A stretch of 64,000 bases of DNA from Gp1-AA122 sp035631655 (GTDB lineage: Bacteria; Acidobacteriota; Terriglobia; Terriglobales; Acidobacteriaceae), in contig DASQIH010000183.1 of NCBI GenBank assembly GCA_035631655.1, forward strand, positions 1-64,000. The letters are read 5' to 3'. Below, piece by piece: positions 8,435-18,294 of the stretch. The notes under the pieces are model-generated. The model was not told where the DNA came from, made no database searches, and saw only the letters and a list, made by a program, of their open reading frames with translations. Positions within the stretch are counted from its first letter, which is position 1; each line of letters opens with the position of its first letter. The position numbers and the translations under genes were made by a program.

Positions 8435-9538
8435 ATGGCGGAAAGAAAAATCGAACAAGTCGTAGAGCGGGTCATTTCCGAGGTGCTGGAGAGTCATCTC
8501 CCGGAGCTGCGCGGAAACATTACGCGCCGTGTGCTGGAGGAACTCACGCCGCAGTTGGGACGGGGGGAGAGCAAGGCCAGCCCTAATCATCTGCTGAAGG
8601 CAGTCTCAGCGATTCACAGCGCGACGACGCAGCGGGACGTACTCCGCGCATTGCTGGACAATGCAGTTCGCTATTGCGGCCGCGCCGCACTGTTTGTGGT
8701 GAAAGGCGGCATGGCGGGTGGGTGGCAAGGGCGTGCTTTTGCCAACAACGACGCCATTAAGGATTTCGCCCTGGATGCGAATGCGGGATTGGTTGCGCGC
8801 GTTCTAGGTGGACACACGGCGCTCTCGGGAAACACTTCAGAAATGGATCCGAAGTTTACGGCGGAATTCGGTGCGCCGGCGGATGGGAAGTGTGTTTTGC
8901 TACCGCTTCTGCTTCGGGAAAAAGTGGCGGCGCTGATTTATGCAGACGCGGGACACGACAGAGGTGGTCAACTCGATGGCTCAGCGCTGGAGTTGCTGGT
9001 GTTGACCACCGGAACATGGCTGGAAGTGGCGGCGCTGCGCAAGACAGCCCCCAAAGAAGGCGCATCGGGCGTGGCCGACAAGAAGGAAGCACCAGCGGCT
9101 CATGCGTCGGCAGCCCATGCGGCGCCATCATTTGCGGATCCGTTCGCGGGGCACGCGCCGGCCTTTGCCAAGGGTGGCCCTGCACCCTCTGCTGTTCAAG
9201 CCGAGACGGAGGCAGCACCCAGTGAAGCGGCCACCGCCGTGAGCGACCAGTTTGCCGGCCTACCGCCCGAGGATGCGGACGTCCACAGGAAAGCTCAGCG
9301 GTTCGCACGGCTGCTGATCGACGAAATCAAACTTTACAACCAGGCCAAAATGGCCGAGGGGCGGAAGAATAAAGATCTTTACGATCGCCTGAGGGAAGAC
9401 ATCGACAAGAGCCGCTCCACCTATTCGAAGCGCTACGGGAACACGGTGGCGGCTTCCAGTGACTATTTCAACCAGGAACTGATTCGCAGCCTTGCGGAAG
9501 ACGACGTGTCACTTCTGGGCATCAACTTTAAGAGATAA
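8435..9538 (+). CDS. GAF-like domain protein, unknown role
   Basis: A 367-residue soluble protein. The N-terminus (to ~60) is helical and contains ERVISEVLESHLPELR; residues ~65-210 have the pattern of a GAF fold (HLLKAVSAIHSATTQRDVLR, KCVLLPLLLREKVAALIYAD). An Ala/Pro-rich linker of ~80 residues follows, then a conserved-looking charged helix region containing AQRFARLLIDEIKLYN. I chose the ATG at 8435 over an in-frame TTG at 8396 because the protein pattern begins there and a TATAAT at 8379-8384 would leave no leader for the TTG. It precedes the transglycosylase gene by 12 bp and may be cotranscribed. Ligand unknown. Confidence 0.75.
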   Translation: MAERKIEQVVERVISEVLESHLPELRGNITRRVLEELTPQLGRGESKASPNHLLKAVSAIHSATTQRDVLRALLDNAVRYCGRAALFVVKGGMAGGWQGRAFANNDAIKDFALDANAGLVARVLGGHTALSGNTSEMDPKFTAEFGAPADGKCVLLPLLLREKVAALIYADAGHDRGGQLDGSALELLVLTTGTWLEVAALRKTAPKEGASGVADKKEAPAAHASAAHAAPSFADPFAGHAPAFAKGGPAPSAVQAETEAAPSEAATAVSDQFAGLPPEDADVHRKAQRFARLLIDEIKLYNQAKMAEGRKNKDLYDRLREDIDKSRSTYSKRYGNTVAASSDYFNQELIRSLAEDDVSLLGINFKR

Positions 9539-9550
9539 ACTAGTCTGAGT

Positions 9551-11857
9551 GTGAATTCGCGCAGGTTGGTCTTAGTCCAGGTACTCTCAGTTATAAGCAG
9601 TGTTCTGCTGTGGCGTTCCTTGTCCGCGGCTGCCCCCCAATCCACGGTGGCGACACCACCTGGTAAAACCAGCACGACCTCAACGCGCACTGCCAAGCGG
9701 GCTACCAAACCCACCTCTAGTAAAAAGAAAAAAAAGAAAAGAGTGAGTTCGCGGCGGGTGCGGCGAATCCACCGGGCATTCGTTGCTTCCGCTGACTTGC
9801 AGCCGATGGCGCGGCAGTTGCTCCAAGACCGCACTCCCGCCGCTTACGCCGGCGTAGAAGCGTATGCCCGGCGTCATGCCAACGCAGATGCCGGAGCGCT
9901 GGCCTGGCTGGTGGTCGGGTACGCGCATACCTTGGATCACGACTATTTGAAGGCCGTCACGCCTCTCCAACGAGCCAAACTGCAAGCTGGCGATCTGGGC
10001 GAATACGTCGCCTACTACCTGGGCACGGCTTACATGCAGACGGGCTGGAGCGCCGAGGCGCTGTCGACGCTTCGCGATTTCGAAGTTAAGTATCCCGACT
10101 CGCTGCTCATCAAGGATGCGCACGTGGTCTATGCGAGTGCCCTGCTGCAGCAGAATCGGGCGGCAGAAGCGGTAGCGCTGCTGGAAAAAGACCGGCAGCC
10201 GCCGCGGGCGGACGTGGAGTGGAACCTTGGACGTGCTTATGAGGCTGCCGGCGACTCAGCCAAAGCGGTCACGGTTTTTCAAAATTTGTACTTGACAATG
10301 CCACTGGCTGGCGAAGCCGACGCCGCGGGCGCCGAATTAAAGAAATTCTCGGGAACAGCCCTGCCTCTAACGTGGGAACAGAGAAAGATCAGAGCGGATC
10401 TGCTGGCCAAGGGCCGGCGCTATGCGGATGCGGCCGCCGAATACCGAGAATTTGTCGAAGCGGTGCCGCTCGATCTCCGGTCTATGGTGCAATTAGCGCT
10501 GGCCAGCGCTCTGCTGAAGAGCGGCCGCAGCAAAGATGCCAAGCAGGCGTTGGAGTCGCTGAAAGGGACAACTGGGGAAATGAGTGCGCAGCGAACTTAC
10601 CTGCTGGGTGAGGTAGCGCGCGCGACCGAGGACGAGGATGGTTTCCTGAAAAACCTGGCGCAGCTGCGCCAGGAAGCACCCAACAGCCCGTGGCTGGAAC
10701 AGGCGTTGCTCTCGGCGGGAAATATTTTTCTGCTGAAGCGAGATTACGACCATGCCATCGATGCTTACCGGGAGTTGCAGCAGCGGTTTCCGAACGTCGG
10801 CCGCGCGCCTTACGCTCATTGGAAAGCGGCGTGGCTGACCTTGCGGCAGGGCAGGAACGTGGAGGCGAAGAAAGAGTTCGAAGAGCAGATCGCGCTCTAT
10901 CCTTCGTCGAACGAGATTCCCGCGGCGCTTTACTGGCGCGCGCGCCTGGCGCAGGAAGAAGGCGACCTCGTCATGGCGCGGGCCTTTTACCAGAAGATTT
11001 CTGACCGGTTCCGCAATTACTACTATGCTGAGTTGGCGCGCAAGGAATTAGCCACGCTCAAAGCTACGGGCGAGGCGCAGCAATACGCGTTGCTGGACAA
11101 AATTTCGCCAATCGATACCAAGCCGGAGCTGAGCGATGATGACGCTCCCGCCGACAACCTTCGGGTCCAGAAGGCGCAGCTGCTGGGAAATGGAGCGCTG
11201 GTAGAACTGGCGGCGCGGGAATTGCAGGCCGCCGCCCAGGAAGAGAAAGGCGCCTGGGCTGCGCCCGAGACGGCACGTCTTTACCAGCAGAATCAGCAGT
11301 TCAACCTGGGGATTGAGGTGATGAAAAAGGCGGTGCCGAATTATTTTGCTATGGACATTCCGGCGCTGCCCCGAACGTATTGGGAAGCGCTATTCCCGCG
11401 GCCCTATTGGAGTGATCTGAAACGGTACTCGGTGCGCAATGAGCTGGATCCGTTCCTGGTGGCATCGCTCATCCGCCAGGAATCGGAATTTAATCCGGCT
11501 GCCGTATCGCACGCGAACGCGGTTGGGCTGATGCAGCTTCTGCCCGTCACCGGGAAGAAAGTTGCCCAGGAAGAAAAGCTGCGGGGTTTCAATGCGAGCC
11601 AGTTGTTTGTGCCGGGTGTCAACTTGCAGCTGGGGACGCGGTATTTTCGCAGTATGGTGGATAAGTTCGGATCCTTTGAGTATGCGTTGGCTGCTTACAA
11701 CGCGGGGTCCGATCGGGTGCAGGACTGGCTGTCAGCAGGAAAGTTTCGCGATCCGCAAGAATTTGTCGAGTCCATTCCGTTTACCGAGACGCGTGAGTAC
11801 GTGCAGGCCATTCTGAGGAACGCCAGCGTGTATAAGCAGCTGTACGGGAATCCGTAG
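9551..11857 (+). CDS. Soluble lytic transglycosylase with TPR-like repeats
   Basis: A 768-residue exported enzyme that would cleave the MurNAc-GlcNAc bond of peptidoglycan in the periplasm. It has a GTG start, a signal sequence (LVLVQVLSVISSVLLW), a lysine-rich patch, and a long superhelical TPR/HEAT-like region (~75-600) like the Slt70 doughnut. The C-terminal SLT domain (~625-765) holds RQESEFNP with the catalytic Glu, then GLMQLLP and AYNAGSDRV. Length is somewhat above E. coli Slt (~645 residues). No strong ribosome site is seen; translation may follow from the gene 12 bp upstream. Confidence 0.92.
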   Translation: MNSRRLVLVQVLSVISSVLLWRSLSAAAPQSTVATPPGKTSTTSTRTAKRATKPTSSKKKKKKRVSSRRVRRIHRAFVASADLQPMARQLLQDRTPAAYAGVEAYARRHANADAGALAWLVVGYAHTLDHDYLKAVTPLQRAKLQAGDLGEYVAYYLGTAYMQTGWSAEALSTLRDFEVKYPDSLLIKDAHVVYASALLQQNRAAEAVALLEKDRQPPRADVEWNLGRAYEAAGDSAKAVTVFQNLYLTMPLAGEADAAGAELKKFSGTALPLTWEQRKIRADLLAKGRRYADAAAEYREFVEAVPLDLRSMVQLALASALLKSGRSKDAKQALESLKGTTGEMSAQRTYLLGEVARATEDEDGFLKNLAQLRQEAPNSPWLEQALLSAGNIFLLKRDYDHAIDAYRELQQRFPNVGRAPYAHWKAAWLTLRQGRNVEAKKEFEEQIALYPSSNEIPAALYWRARLAQEEGDLVMARAFYQKISDRFRNYYYAELARKELATLKATGEAQQYALLDKISPIDTKPELSDDDAPADNLRVQKAQLLGNGALVELAARELQAAAQEEKGAWAAPETARLYQQNQQFNLGIEVMKKAVPNYFAMDIPALPRTYWEALFPRPYWSDLKRYSVRNELDPFLVASLIRQESEFNPAAVSHANAVGLMQLLPVTGKKVAQEEKLRGFNASQLFVPGVNLQLGTRYFRSMVDKFGSFEYALAAYNAGSDRVQDWLSAGKFRDPQEFVESIPFTETREYVQAILRNASVYKQLYGNP

Positions 11858-12039
11858 TAGATTCCTGGTGTGACAATCACACCGCGCAGGCTCATACGCG
11901 TGACAAGCTCTGGATGTTATGTGTGAAAAAATAACGGAATTTTCATCTTTTCCACCGATGACCCGCGAGTAGAATCAGCCTATCTAGAGTCTTTCCGAAT
12001 TTCTGATTTCCCACACAAGCGCCAAAAAGGAGGAAAACA

Positions 12040-12537
12040 ATGACACGCGCTAACAAGCCAATTCCCGAAGGCTTTCATTCCGTCACTCCAAGCCTCATAG
12101 TACGGAATGCGGCCCAAGCGATTGATTTCTACAAGCGGTCGCTGGGGGCACAAGAACTCGTGCGCATGACGGGCCCGGACGGCAAAAGTATCATGCATGC
12201 CGAACTCAAGATTGGTGATTCCATCATCTTTCTGTCGGACGAGTCGCCCCAATCCAGCGCCAAGTCGCCGCAGACCCTGGGCGGCTCAACGACCGTACTC
12301 AATGTCTACGTGCCCGACGTGGATACCAGCTTCCGTCAAGCCGTGAGTGCCGGAGGGAAGGAAACCATGGCGGTCGCGGACATGTTCTGGGGCGATCGAT
12401 ACGGAACGTTTGTCGATCCCTTTGGCTACACGTGGGGTTTAGCCACGCACAAAGAGGACTTGTCCGAGAAGGAGATGGCGGAGAGGACGAAAGCGTTTTT
12501 CGCTAGCATGCAGCAGCAGCAGCGAAAGTCGGCTTAG
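12040..12537 (+). CDS. VOC superfamily protein, PhnB-like
   Basis: A 165-residue protein of the glyoxalase/bleomycin-resistance (VOC) fold. The two beta-alpha-beta modules are seen as VTPSLIVRNAAQAIDFYKRS / MHAELKIGDSIIFLSDE and NVYVPDVDTSFRQAV / FWGDRYGTFVDPFGYTWGLA. Candidate metal ligands are the His of MHAEL and acidic residues in the second module. The PhnB-like subgroup is poorly characterised, so no substrate is assigned. A perfect AGGAGG lies six bases before the ATG. Monocistronic; repeats follow. Confidence 0.88.
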   Translation: MTRANKPIPEGFHSVTPSLIVRNAAQAIDFYKRSLGAQELVRMTGPDGKSIMHAELKIGDSIIFLSDESPQSSAKSPQTLGGSTTVLNVYVPDVDTSFRQAVSAGGKETMAVADMFWGDRYGTFVDPFGYTWGLATHKEDLSEKEMAERTKAFFASMQQQQRKSA

Positions 12538-12544
12538 GCCGCGA

Positions 12545-12624
12545 GAAACTTGTCATCCTATCGGCTGTCATCCTGAGCGACGGTGAGCTGCACGGAGTGC
12601 AGCTCACCGAAGTCGAAGGACCCC
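12545..12624. repeat. Dispersed repeat with perfect 12-bp hairpin (GTCATCCTGAGC family)
   Basis: GTCATCCTGAGCG is followed by GGTGAGCTGCAC (12582-12593) and its exact complement (12597-12608) with a GGA loop, then CGAAGTCGAAGGACC. The outer blocks match, in opposite orientation, the copies at 12759, 15186, 35635 and 63808. The hairpin could also end transcription of the VOC gene. Confidence 0.75.
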
Positions 12625-12712
12625 CTGCAACCCAACCCAAGCACGGCCTACGGGGGCATTTCCTCTATGCAACGTGCTAACACGAGGCCCTCGATTCGGA
12701 CCTCCTCTTTTC

Positions 12713-12790
12713 AGTCGGTCCTCGCTCGGGATAACAAGTGAGTGGGGAGCGCGAAAGCAGATTCCTCGCTTCGCTCGGAATGACAAGCTT
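12713..12790. repeat. Two tandem copies of the GATTCCTCGC...GCTCGGAATGAC repeat
   Basis: A degenerate copy (TCCTCGCTCGGGATAACAAG, 12717-12738) precedes a full copy (AGATTCCTCGCTTCGCTCGG to GACAAG, 12759-12786). The core is a short palindrome around CGCTTCGC. The same unit recurs at 15186, 35635 and 63808. Confidence 0.7.
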
Positions 12791-12845
12791 CTTGGGGATG
12801 TGAACAGCAGCAGGGCTGGTTGGGACCCTGCTGCTGCGCTCCGTC

Positions 12846-14138
12846 TTACGGCCAGATGCCGCGCACGCGAGTGGCGGTCGCGACGCGATCGATGGCCAGG
12901 ATGTAGGCTCCGGTGCGCATGTCGGCGGCGTATTTTTTGGCCATCGTGTGCACGTCGGTGAAAGCCTTCACCATCACCCGCTCCAGGCGACGATTGACAT
13001 CGTCTTCGTCCCAGAACAACTCCTGAAGGTCCTGGACCCATTCGAAGTACGAGACCGTGACACCACCGGCGTTGGCGAGGATATCGGGTATTACCATGAT
13101 TCCGCGCTCGTGGAGTACTGCGTCGGCATCGGGGGTGGTGGGCCCATTGGCGGCCTCTGCCACGATCCGTGCCTTGATGCGGTCTGCGTTCTGCAATGTA
13201 ATCTGGTTCTCCAAAGCAGCGGGAATCAGGATGTCGCACTGGAGTTCCAGCACGGCCTCGCTGTCAATCGGGTCGCTGTTTGGGAAATTCACCACCGAGC
13301 CGGTCTTCGCCTTGTGCTCAAGCAAGGCGGGGACATTCAGTCCGGTGCGATTGAGGATGCTGCCACGGGAGTCGCTGACGGCGATGATCTTCGCCCCTTG
13401 CCTAGCCAGCAATTCCGCGGCAATGCTGCCCGCGTTTCCGAAGCCCTGGATGGCGACCGTAGCGCGATCGAGGCGGATTCCCAGGACCTCGCAGGCGGAG
13501 CGGATCACGAACCAGCAGCCGCGGGCGGTGGCTTCATTGCGGCCGAACGAGCCGCCCAAGAAGGTGGGCTTTCCGGTCACTACTCCGGGGGCGCTGCTGC
13601 CGTGGGTCATGCTGTAGGTGTCCATGATCCAGGCCATCACTTGCGAGTCGGTGTAGACGTCGGGCGCAGGGATGTCCTTGTCAGGTCCGATGATGGGGGA
13701 AATCTCGTAGGCGTAGCGGCGGGTCAGATGCTCCAGTTCATTCTTGGACAGCTTATGAGGGTCGCAAACGATCCCACCTTTAGCGCCACCAAAGGGGATG
13801 TTGACGATGGCGCATTTCCAGGTCATCCAGGAGGCGAGTGCCTTGACTTCGTCGAAGGTGACGTTGGGATGATAGCGGATGCCGCCTTTACAGGGGCCGC
13901 GAACATTGCTGTGCTGGACTCGGAAACCCTCGAAGACACGGACTGAGCCGTCATCCATCTTTACAGGCAAGGATAGAGACAGAGCGCGCCGAGGGCGGCG
14001 CAAGACTTCACGCAGGCCGGGATCAAGGTTGCATCTTTCGGCGGCGTTGTCGAACTGGCGCATAGCAATACGAAAAGAATTAAGATCCTCTGCAGTTTTG
14101 ACCGGCGCGGCCATAGCCGTAACTTTCTGGGTCGCCAT
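12846..14138 (-). CDS. gdhA: Glu/Leu/Phe/Val-type dehydrogenase (glutamate dehydrogenase)
   Basis: A 430-residue amino-acid dehydrogenase, most likely NAD(P)-dependent glutamate dehydrogenase interconverting glutamate and 2-oxoglutarate plus ammonia. The substrate domain has GPCKGGIRYHPNV, the catalytic-lysine motif PFGGAKGGI, and the conserved Asp in KDIPAPDVYTD. The Rossmann domain carries AIQGFGNAG. Length fits hexameric GDHs. I chose ATG 14138 rather than an in-frame TTG six bases upstream because GGAG lies nine bases before it. Coenzyme choice is not certain from the sequence. It stands alone on the minus strand with repeats on its 3' side. Confidence 0.93.
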   Translation of the reverse strand: MATQKVTAMAAPVKTAEDLNSFRIAMRQFDNAAERCNLDPGLREVLRRPRRALSLSLPVKMDDGSVRVFEGFRVQHSNVRGPCKGGIRYHPNVTFDEVKALASWMTWKCAIVNIPFGGAKGGIVCDPHKLSKNELEHLTRRYAYEISPIIGPDKDIPAPDVYTDSQVMAWIMDTYSMTHGSSAPGVVTGKPTFLGGSFGRNEATARGCWFVIRSACEVLGIRLDRATVAIQGFGNAGSIAAELLARQGAKIIAVSDSRGSILNRTGLNVPALLEHKAKTGSVVNFPNSDPIDSEAVLELQCDILIPAALENQITLQNADRIKARIVAEAANGPTTPDADAVLHERGIMVIPDILANAGGVTVSYFEWVQDLQELFWDEDDVNRRLERVMVKAFTDVHTMAKKYAADMRTGAYILAIDRVATATRVRGIWP

Positions 14139-14630
14139 GATCAAGATCTCCTTTTTTGAGGGTATGGGGGACTGCTGATTTCTGATTTTCGATGGAAGAC
14201 TGGCTTGGGGTAGTCAGGCGCCGCAGGGAAAAGCCAGTGAGGCAAGTTCGCAGCTGGTTCATGCCCCACCTCGCACGCGGAGCCGTTACACGCATCTTGT
14301 CCTTGTGGGGTCGAACGGGGCTGGATCGGTTCACGGGTCGTCTCGGGGAAGATCGAGACGGAGGAATGGCCAGCAGAAAGCAGCCTTTTTCGCGAGCCCC
14401 GACGGGGACGCCCCACAACGTCCGCCGGAGGGGAGTTATACACCCAAAGGGAGGAGGGAAGTCAACCGGGAGAAACGGCCGAGCTCCGCTCGGCTGGATG
14501 GACGCACGTTCCTCCACGAACCGTAGTTGTAGCGCCGCCGTCCCCGCGGTTGTCGCGTTGGGTGCCGCCCACGCCGGGGAGGGCAGGATGCCCTCCGGAC
14601 AGCCGGCAAGATGCCGGCGCTACCGCAAGG
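14139..14630. other. Intergenic region with repeats
   Basis: About 490 bases upstream of gdhA and downstream of lspA. Frames that are open here lack any domain. The part from 14579 is palindromic repeat; the rest shows no gene or RNA structure that I can support. Confidence 0.45.
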
Positions 14631-14632
14631 CT
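14579..14632. repeat. Double palindrome (GCCGGCAAGATGCCGGC family)
   Basis: Two adjacent hairpins: GAGGGC/GCCCTC (14579-14595) and GCCGGC/GCCGGC (14602-14618), each around an (A)AGGAT/AAGAT loop, followed by GCTACC. It sits at the 3' end of lspA and may act as its transcript end. Confidence 0.65.
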
Positions 14633-15140
14633 ATTGGCCGCTGACTTTTTCGTGGGCTGGGGCCTTGGTGAAGAGAATTTCAAAAACCAGCAGGCCGGCA
14701 CCAACCACGATTGCACTGTCGGCTACATTAAAGGCAGGCCATTGGTACTGGCCGATGTAGAACAGCAGGAAATCTACGACGTGGCCGCTGACCAGGCGAT
14801 CCCAGAGATTGCCCAATGCGCCACCCAGGATGAGGGCCAGGCCCACTCCGGTCGTTGTCATTGCGTGACTGTTCTTCCACAGCAAGGCAGAGACAATGAC
14901 CAGCGCCACCAGCGAGAACAGTACCAGGACGGCAATCTTCCATTCCGAGGGGGAATCGGCGAAAAGCCCGAAAGCGGCGCCGCGGTTTTCTACGTGGGTG
15001 ATGCGGAAGAAGCCCGGGATCACGCTGATGCTGTCGTGCAGCGGGATGCTTTTTTCGACGGTGAGCTTGGCCAGACGGTCCAATAGCAGCACGAAAAAAG
15101 CGATGAGGAAGTGGTACTTGCGCATAGCGTGTTGGGTCAT
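14631..15140 (-). CDS. lspA: Lipoprotein signal peptidase II
   Basis: A 169-residue inner-membrane aspartic protease that removes signal peptides from prolipoproteins after diacylglyceryl transfer. Four membrane segments are visible (near residues 8-25, 65-85, 92-112 and 135-158). The two catalytic aspartates lie in GGALGNLWDRL and FNVADSAIV, and the conserved NRGAAFG motif is present near residue 55. It lies downstream of ileS on the same strand, a very common pairing, with a 144-bp gap holding a repeat. An alternative start five codons later (MRKYHF) is possible. Confidence 0.95.
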   Translation of the reverse strand: MTQHAMRKYHFLIAFFVLLLDRLAKLTVEKSIPLHDSISVIPGFFRITHVENRGAAFGLFADSPSEWKIAVLVLFSLVALVIVSALLWKNSHAMTTTGVGLALILGGALGNLWDRLVSGHVVDFLLFYIGQYQWPAFNVADSAIVVGAGLLVFEILFTKAPAHEKVSGQ

Positions 15141-15185
15141 CTGGGGCTGGAGCCTTTACTCCCGTTCAAATCGAGGATTTCAAAC

Positions 15186-15226
15186 CGAGATTTCTCGCGG
15201 GTGAAGCCCGCTCGGAATAACAGAAG
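15186..15226. repeat. GATTTCTCGC...GCTCGGAATAAC repeat copy
   Basis: Same unit as at 12759 and 35635, but here the loop is replaced by a GCGGGTGAAGCCCGC palindrome. It lies between ileS and lspA. Confidence 0.65.
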
Positions 15227-15284
15227 ACCGGATCACCTCGTGTCCTCTCGCTGAGCCGAAATGATTCCGCACTCGTAGTTTAGA

Positions 15285-18176
15285 TTATTCACCCTCGTTT
15301 CCGGTTTCGATCTCTCTTAAGACGGCGCTGCAGCGCTCGCACACCGACGGATAAGCCTCATCTTCGCCTACATGCCCGGAATAATTCCAGCAACGCTCAC
15401 ATTTCTTGCCTTCTGCCTTGCTAACTTGAACATGGACGCCGCCCGTTCCATTGCCTGAGGCGCCCTGCTCCAGGTTGACGGCCGAGACAATAAATAGGTA
15501 GCGCAACTGATCCCGATATCGGGCGAGCACGGAATAGACTGGTTCGGCGGCCGAAACTTTGACCTGGGCTTCAAGGCCGGAGCCGATGAGTTCCTGGTTG
15601 CGGGCTTCCTCCAGAGACTTCAAGACCTCGCTGCGGACCACCAGCAGCGTAGACCAGTCTTCCTTCTGCTGCTGGTCTTCCCGGGCGACACTACCCAAGA
15701 TGTCGGCTTGCGAGGGGAAACGGGTCAGGTGCACGCTCTGGGCGCGATCTGTCATTTTCGGCAGGTACTGCCAGACTTCCTCACAGGTAAAACTCAGGAT
15801 TGGCGCGAGCAGTCCCACCAGGGTTTCGCCGATCAGCCAGATCGCGGTCTGCGCCGAGCGGCGGGCCTGCGACTTGGGTGCGGAGGTATACAGGCGGTCT
15901 TTGAGCACGTCGAAATAGAAGGCGCTCAGATCGGCCACAAATTGATTTACGCCCTGGTAGATCTTGTGAAAAGCGAATTCCTCGTACCAGCGCTGGATCT
16001 GATCGTTCAGGTCGGCGGTTTGCCGCAACATGAACTGATCGATCGCTTGCATCTGATCGAACGGAACGCGGTGCTTTTGCGGGTCGAAATCGTAAAGGTT
16101 GCCAAGAACATACTTGAACAGGGAATTACGAATTTTGCGGTAGATCTCCGCGTTGCTCTGCATCAGGCGTTCGGAGCCGATCACGTCTTCGCGGAAGTCG
16201 ACGGAGGCGACCCATAAGCGCACGATTTCTCCGCCGAGGCGGTTGGCGATGTCGACAGGATCCACATCGTTCCCTTTGGACTTAGACAGGGCGCGTCGTT
16301 CTTCGTCGAGGGTCCAGCCGGGACTGGTCACCATGCGATACGGGGCGCTGCCCCTGTAGCCCATGGCGCAGAGCAGGGAAGAATGGAACCAGCCACGGTA
16401 TTGGTCGCCGCCTTCCAGATACAGATCAGCAGGCCAGGGGAGGTCGGGCTCGTGACCGAGAACAGCAGCATGACTGGAGCCGGACTCGAACCAGACATCA
16501 AGGATATCGGTTTCCTTCTTGAACTTCGTGCCAGCACAGCTAGGGCACCTGGTCCCGGGTGGAACGAGAGCATCGGCTTCCGGCGTGTACCAGGCATCGG
16601 CACCGGCACGCGCGAAGAACTGCACAACGGCATTATTGATTTTCGGATCGTTCAGCGACTTGCCACAGCTTTCACACAGAAAGACAGCGATCGGCACACC
16701 CCAGACGCGCTGTCGCGAGATGCACCAGTCGGGGCGCGTGGCGATCATGTTGGCGATGCGCTCTTCGCCCCATGCCGGGTCCCACTTCACCTTCTTGATC
16801 TCTTCCAGGGTGAGGCTGCGAAGCGTGCCTCCCTTCATGGGAGTCTCCATGGAAATGAACCACTGCTCGGTGGCACGAAAGATGATCGGATTGTGGCAAC
16901 GCCAGCAGTGCGGGTATGAATGCTCGAGGTTCTCGGTATGGAGGAGTACACCCCGGTTCTTCAGTAACTCGACGATAGGCTTGTTGGCGTCGAAAACCTT
17001 CTTGCCTTCGTATTCCGGCAAACCATTGTGGATAACTCCAGAGGCATCCACATCGCACGTGGGATCGAGTTTGTACCTGGTGCCGGTGTAAAAGTCTTCC
17101 GCGCCGTGAGCGGGAGCAGTGTGGACAACTCCCGTGCCGGTATCCATGGTCACATAGTCGGCCAGCACTCCCAGAACTTTGCGGCGCTCCCACGGTAAGA
17201 AGGGATGGTAGAACCATGTATTTTCCAGAGCACGTCCGGGTAGGCGCGCGATCGGCTTGGCATCAGGAAAGCCGCACTTCTCCGCAGTGGCTTTGGACAG
17301 ACGCTCGGCCACGACGAAGATGTCTTTGTCCGCTTCCAGCGCGACGTACTCCTCATCGGGATGGAAGGCGACAGCCATCGAAGCGGGGAGCGTCCACGGA
17401 GTGGTGGTCCAGATGATTGTGGAAATCGGCTTCTCACCGTGGATGCGGCGGCCCGCCAATTGGGGGTCGATGGTGCGCGGGTCAGATTGCAGGCGATACT
17501 TCACCCAGACGGTCGGGCTGACGTGGTTCTCATACTCCACCTCGGCCTCGGCCAGCGCAGTTTCGTCGTGGATGCACCAGTAGGTCGAACGCAGGCCCTT
17601 GTAGACGAATCCGTTTTCGAAGAACTTGTAGAAGATATCCATCACCACTGACTCATACTGCGGAGTCATGGTGGAGTAAGGCTCCTCCCAACGCCCAAAG
17701 ACGCCGATACGTTTAAATTGCGAACGCTGGAGATCGAGAAATTTCTCGGCGTACTTACGGCATTCCAGGCGGACATCCGCCGGCTTCATTTGCAACTTTT
17801 TTCCGCCGAGCATCTTGTCCACTTTGTTTTCAATGGGCAGACCGTGGCAATCCCAGCCGGGAACATAGGGTGCGTCAAAGCCGGCCATGGTCTTGGATTT
17901 CACGATGAAGTCCTTGAGACACTTGTTCATCGCCGTTCCCAGGTGGATGGGACCATTGGCATAGGGAGGACCATCATGTAGGACGTAAGTGGGCGCGCCC
18001 TGACGGGTTTCGCGAATGCGCTCGTAGATGTGCATCTGTTCCCAGCGGGCCAACAGTTTGGGCTCAGTTTGTGGCAGGTTGGCCTTCATGGGGAAGGCGG
18101 TCTTGGGCAGATTGATGGTGGACTTCAGGTCGAGCGGCACGCGCTTACTTTCTCCCAAATGACTGATTTTTTTCAT
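15285..18176 (-). CDS. ileS: Isoleucyl-tRNA synthetase
   Basis: A 963-residue class I synthetase charging tRNA-Ile. The HIGH motif is GPIHLGTAMN (near residue 77), followed by VPGWDCHGLPIE; the KMSKS motif is LSKSKGN. The editing (CP1) domain lies between, including WTTTPWTLPASMAV. The C-terminal zinc finger CERCW...CERC is complete, placing it with the bacterial-type enzyme. Length is typical (930-960). The ATG is followed by a lysine run; no strong ribosome site is visible. It is upstream of lspA. I looked for a T-box leader and found none. Confidence 0.97.
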   Translation of the reverse strand: MKKISHLGESKRVPLDLKSTINLPKTAFPMKANLPQTEPKLLARWEQMHIYERIRETRQGAPTYVLHDGPPYANGPIHLGTAMNKCLKDFIVKSKTMAGFDAPYVPGWDCHGLPIENKVDKMLGGKKLQMKPADVRLECRKYAEKFLDLQRSQFKRIGVFGRWEEPYSTMTPQYESVVMDIFYKFFENGFVYKGLRSTYWCIHDETALAEAEVEYENHVSPTVWVKYRLQSDPRTIDPQLAGRRIHGEKPISTIIWTTTPWTLPASMAVAFHPDEEYVALEADKDIFVVAERLSKATAEKCGFPDAKPIARLPGRALENTWFYHPFLPWERRKVLGVLADYVTMDTGTGVVHTAPAHGAEDFYTGTRYKLDPTCDVDASGVIHNGLPEYEGKKVFDANKPIVELLKNRGVLLHTENLEHSYPHCWRCHNPIIFRATEQWFISMETPMKGGTLRSLTLEEIKKVKWDPAWGEERIANMIATRPDWCISRQRVWGVPIAVFLCESCGKSLNDPKINNAVVQFFARAGADAWYTPEADALVPPGTRCPSCAGTKFKKETDILDVWFESGSSHAAVLGHEPDLPWPADLYLEGGDQYRGWFHSSLLCAMGYRGSAPYRMVTSPGWTLDEERRALSKSKGNDVDPVDIANRLGGEIVRLWVASVDFREDVIGSERLMQSNAEIYRKIRNSLFKYVLGNLYDFDPQKHRVPFDQMQAIDQFMLRQTADLNDQIQRWYEEFAFHKIYQGVNQFVADLSAFYFDVLKDRLYTSAPKSQARRSAQTAIWLIGETLVGLLAPILSFTCEEVWQYLPKMTDRAQSVHLTRFPSQADILGSVAREDQQQKEDWSTLLVVRSEVLKSLEEARNQELIGSGLEAQVKVSAAEPVYSVLARYRDQLRYLFIVSAVNLEQGASGNGTGGVHVQVSKAEGKKCERCWNYSGHVGEDEAYPSVCERCSAVLREIETGNEGE

Positions 18177-18282
18177 TATAGGGAAGCGGACAAACTAACG
18201 TCCATTGAACCTTTGGCATGGTCCGAAAGTGATGGCACGGGAGGAACTTGGGAATACACTAAGAATCCAGCATAAAAGCGTG

Positions 18283-18288
18283 TACAAT
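18283..18288 (+). promoter_or_regulatory. -10-like TACAAT before candidate small RNA
   Basis: TACAAT lies 7 bases before the segment that begins the candidate RNA. No clear -35 box is seen at the right distance. Confidence 0.35.
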
Positions 18289-18294
18289 TTTCAT

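Noticed and set aside
12948..13946. 332-codon plus-strand frame
   Set aside because: It is the antisense of gdhA, whose motifs are unambiguous; the high GC content leaves long open antisense frames.
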